64,000 nt of DNA from Acidithiobacillus ferrianus (GTDB lineage: Bacteria; Pseudomonadota; Gammaproteobacteria; Acidithiobacillales; Acidithiobacillaceae). The DNA is taken from the NCBI RefSeq assembly GCF_010378095.1, contig NZ_WNJL01000030.1, positions 52,501-116,500 of the forward strand, given 5' to 3'. This document shows positions 62,511 through 64,000 of this stretch, in pieces. Below the pieces are notes generated by a model. That model did no database searches. It was given only the letters and a program-made list of their open reading frames with translations, and was not told where the DNA came from. The first letter of the stretch is position 1. Each line of letters opens with the position of its first letter. A program made the translations under genes and the position numbers.

Positions 62511-62846
62511 TTATTCCTTGGGTGTAAATGAGGTCCCGCAACCACAGCTGGCCGCCGCGTTGGGATTGGTAAACACCAGCCCGGTATGCATCAGGCTATC
62601 CTCGCAATCGACGACGACCCCGTTCAGAAAAGGCACACTCTCCTGTTCCAGAAACACCGGAATGCCGCTACTGGTGATGGCCACATCGCCAGGTTCCGGG
62701 GACTCCACGATGCGGAACTCATAGGAAAGGCCGGAACATCCACCCGGCTTCACCGCAAGGCGGAAAGCGCTGGCCGAGCTCCCGCCACCGAAGGTGATCA
62801 TCCGTTGAATAAAGCGCTCCGCTTTAGGCGTAAAGGTGAGTTCCAT
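62511..62846 (-). CDS. nif-specific IscA/HesB-type A-carrier protein
   Basis: A 111-residue A-type Fe-S carrier with the three conserved cysteines in GGCSGLSYEF and SCGCGTSF. Located between a ferredoxin and the small Cys protein, it corresponds to NifIscA of other diazotrophs and would ferry clusters to nitrogenase precursors. Confidence 0.92.
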   Translation of the reverse strand: MELTFTPKAERFIQRMITFGGGSSASAFRLAVKPGGCSGLSYEFRIVESPEPGDVAITSSGIPVFLEQESVPFLNGVVVDCEDSLMHTGLVFTNPNAAASCGCGTSFTPKE

Positions 62847-62855
62847 GGCAAACTC

Positions 62856-63074
62856 CTAAGCACTGTAACGCGGATAGTTGTTGTCGATAATGCAGGTGTC
62901 ATCCACCGGGCATACCGCCACGCACTGGGGTTCATCGAAATAGTTGATGCATTCCGTACATTTGGCCGGATCGATCACGAAGGTGCCGTTTTTTTCAGAA
63001 ATAGCCATGTTCGGGCATTCCGGCTCGCAGGCCGAACAACTGGTACATTGAGAACTCACGATCTTAAAAGCCAC
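62856..63074 (-). CDS. fdxN: 2[4Fe-4S] ferredoxin (FdxN-like)
   Basis: A 72-residue bacterial-type ferredoxin with two cluster motifs, [12 protein letters not shown] and [18 protein letters not shown]. The insertion between the first cysteines of the second motif is typical of FdxN/FdI types. GTG 63074 has GGAG 7 bases upstream. FdxN donates electrons to NifB in other systems. Confidence 0.9.
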   Translation of the reverse strand: MAFKIVSSQCTSCSACEPECPNMAISEKNGTFVIDPAKCTECINYFDEPQCVAVCPVDDTCIIDNNYPRYSA

Positions 63075-63127
63075 GATGCTTCTCCTTTTCACAAAAATGG
63101 GAGGAGGCGTTCTCCCCCCGAATATGC

Positions 63128-64000
63128 TCAGGCCGCGACGTATGCCCCTTGCCGGATCTGCGCGTCTCCGCGTTGACCATGCACGACGGACCCGCTGCGG
63201 ATCTTGTCGAGATAGTCCCGGTAGTAGGCAATGACGGACTGTTCGATATACTCAAACGCGTAACGGTCCACCGCATCGATTCCGGCGGACTCCAGAGAGG
63301 CTTTCGGACAACCGCCGATCTTGGCCACGAAAACCGCCGTACAATCGTTGATCGCGCGGATGATGGTGGTTTCCAGCGCTTCCTCTTCGCCATACCCCCC
63401 TTGACAGTAGAGATCCACGCGACGGTGCCCGACAAACTTCGCCCCGGATGCGCTCGCCTCATAAATCTGGAACTCGGTGGCATGGCCGAAGTGTTCATTG
63501 ATCCGTCCGCTGCCCTTGGTGGCCACGGCGATCAGGATTTTGACATCGGACTGTTCACCCGCCAGGGTTTCCAGCTCCATCCGTTTGGCGTCCGCCGTGG
63601 CCTGACGCTCCTGCTCGACCAGCGTCTGATAGGCTTTGCGCGAATCGATGTCGTAATCCACCTCCATTGCCATTACCGCCTCGGTGGTGAATTCCGCCGA
63701 ACGATCCTCACCCAGCAGACCCACCGCGTCCGCGCGGCATTGCCGGCAGTGGCGCATCATGTTCATCTCGCCTTCGCAACTGTCCTGTAGGCTCTTGAGC
63801 TCCTGGGCGGTCGGACCGCGCTGACCGTTCAACCCGAACACCGTGCCGTGTTCGGGCGCGGAAATCAGAGGCATGATGTTGTGAAGGAAGGCACCGCGGC
63901 TCTTGACCGCCCGGTTGACCTCCACCAGATGGTGATCGTTGATGCCCGGAATCATGACCGAATTGACCTTGCAAAGAATGCCGCGTTCGGTCAGCATCTC
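63128..64000 (-). CDS. nifB: FeMo-cofactor synthase NifB, C-terminal part (runs off window)
   Basis: Radical SAM protein that makes the NifB-co precursor. Only 290 codons are present; the radical SAM CxxxCxxC lies beyond the edge. Visible are [14 protein letters not shown], the late Cys motif [20 protein letters not shown], and a C-terminal NifX-like cofactor-binding domain starting near [15 protein letters not shown]. The stop lies 53 bases before fdxN. Confidence 0.95.
   Translation of the reverse strand, partial: EMLTERGILCKVNSVMIPGINDHHLVEVNRAVKSRGAFLHNIMPLISAPEHGTVFGLNGQRGPTAQELKSLQDSCEGEMNMMRHCRQCRADAVGLLGEDRSAEFTTEAVMAMEVDYDIDSRKAYQTLVEQERQATADAKRMELETLAGEQSDVKILIAVATKGSGRINEHFGHATEFQIYEASASGAKFVGHRRVDLYCQGGYGEEEALETTIIRAINDCTAVFVAKIGGCPKASLESAGIDAVDRYAFEYIEQSVIAYYRDYLDKIRSGSVVHGQRGDAQIRQGAYVAA

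Noticed and set aside
1..64000. CRISPR array, tRNA gene or insertion sequence
   Set aside because: I looked for evenly spaced repeats, cloverleaf-like GGTTCGA segments and transposase motifs and saw none that hold up by eye.

Overview
The window reads as a chromosomal segment of an acidophilic autotroph of the Acidithiobacillus type. This is inferred from the 16S rRNA start, the polA / DUF2782 / thrB neighbourhood, the CcsB-type cytochrome c maturation protein and a nitrogen-fixation operon next to an accessory region. The species cannot be fixed from sequence reading alone. No tRNA, CRISPR array, transposase or integrase gene was recognised.

Layout. (1) 1-22.5 kb is core chromosome: the 5' end of an rrn operon with a near-consensus promoter, tyrS, a P-type proton ATPase, panD, a heme-handling cytochrome c biogenesis protein, engB, a K+ channel, polA, a LOG-family hydrolase, DUF2782-thrB, a ComEA-like protein, uvrD, cbpA-cbpM, an AhpD-like protein and a large GGDEF-EAL protein ending in a CZB-like zinc domain. 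(2) 22.6-45 kb is an accessory region, mostly transcribed leftward. It contains two transglutaminase-like loci (one frameshifted), each linked to a lux-box-like palindrome; a broken LuxR-type receptor; a foreign-looking MerR / aldo-keto reductase pair; thioesterases; four GNAT acetyltransferases; BrnT-BrnA; a nitrilase / TetR / PEP-synthase-like operon; an ABC pair; a V4R protein; and efflux genes. (3) 43.4-47.8 kb looks like a decaying integron cassette array: small unrelated genes, all leftward, separated by four attC-like imperfect palindromes, with vapC and hsdM fragments. (4) 48-51.2 kb holds a HEPN/helical-repeat pair and a P-loop kinase overlapping a T4 Imm-like superinfection immunity protein. 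(5) 51.2-54.9 kb holds DedA and a globin-like/GAF/GAF/GGDEL/EAL protein. (6) 55.3-64 kb is the nif region: modD rightward, then a tightly coupled leftward operon of nifB, ferredoxin, iscA-like, small Cys protein, TPR, LRV Fe-S protein, nifZ, nifZ-like, nifS, nifT, DUF6129, a DegT-fold protein without its PLP lysine, 2Fe-2S ferredoxin, a small protein and a SIR2-like protein.

How it fits together. The nif genes form a maturation module for Fe-S and FeMo-cofactor assembly (NifB, NifS, IscA, NifZ, ferredoxins), with ModD suggesting a molybdenum link. The accessory block looks like a hot spot where quorum-sensing-linked genes, cassettes and toxin-antitoxin or defence scraps have gathered and are partly decaying. 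Several intergenic perfect palindromes recur at gene junctions and are listed separately.
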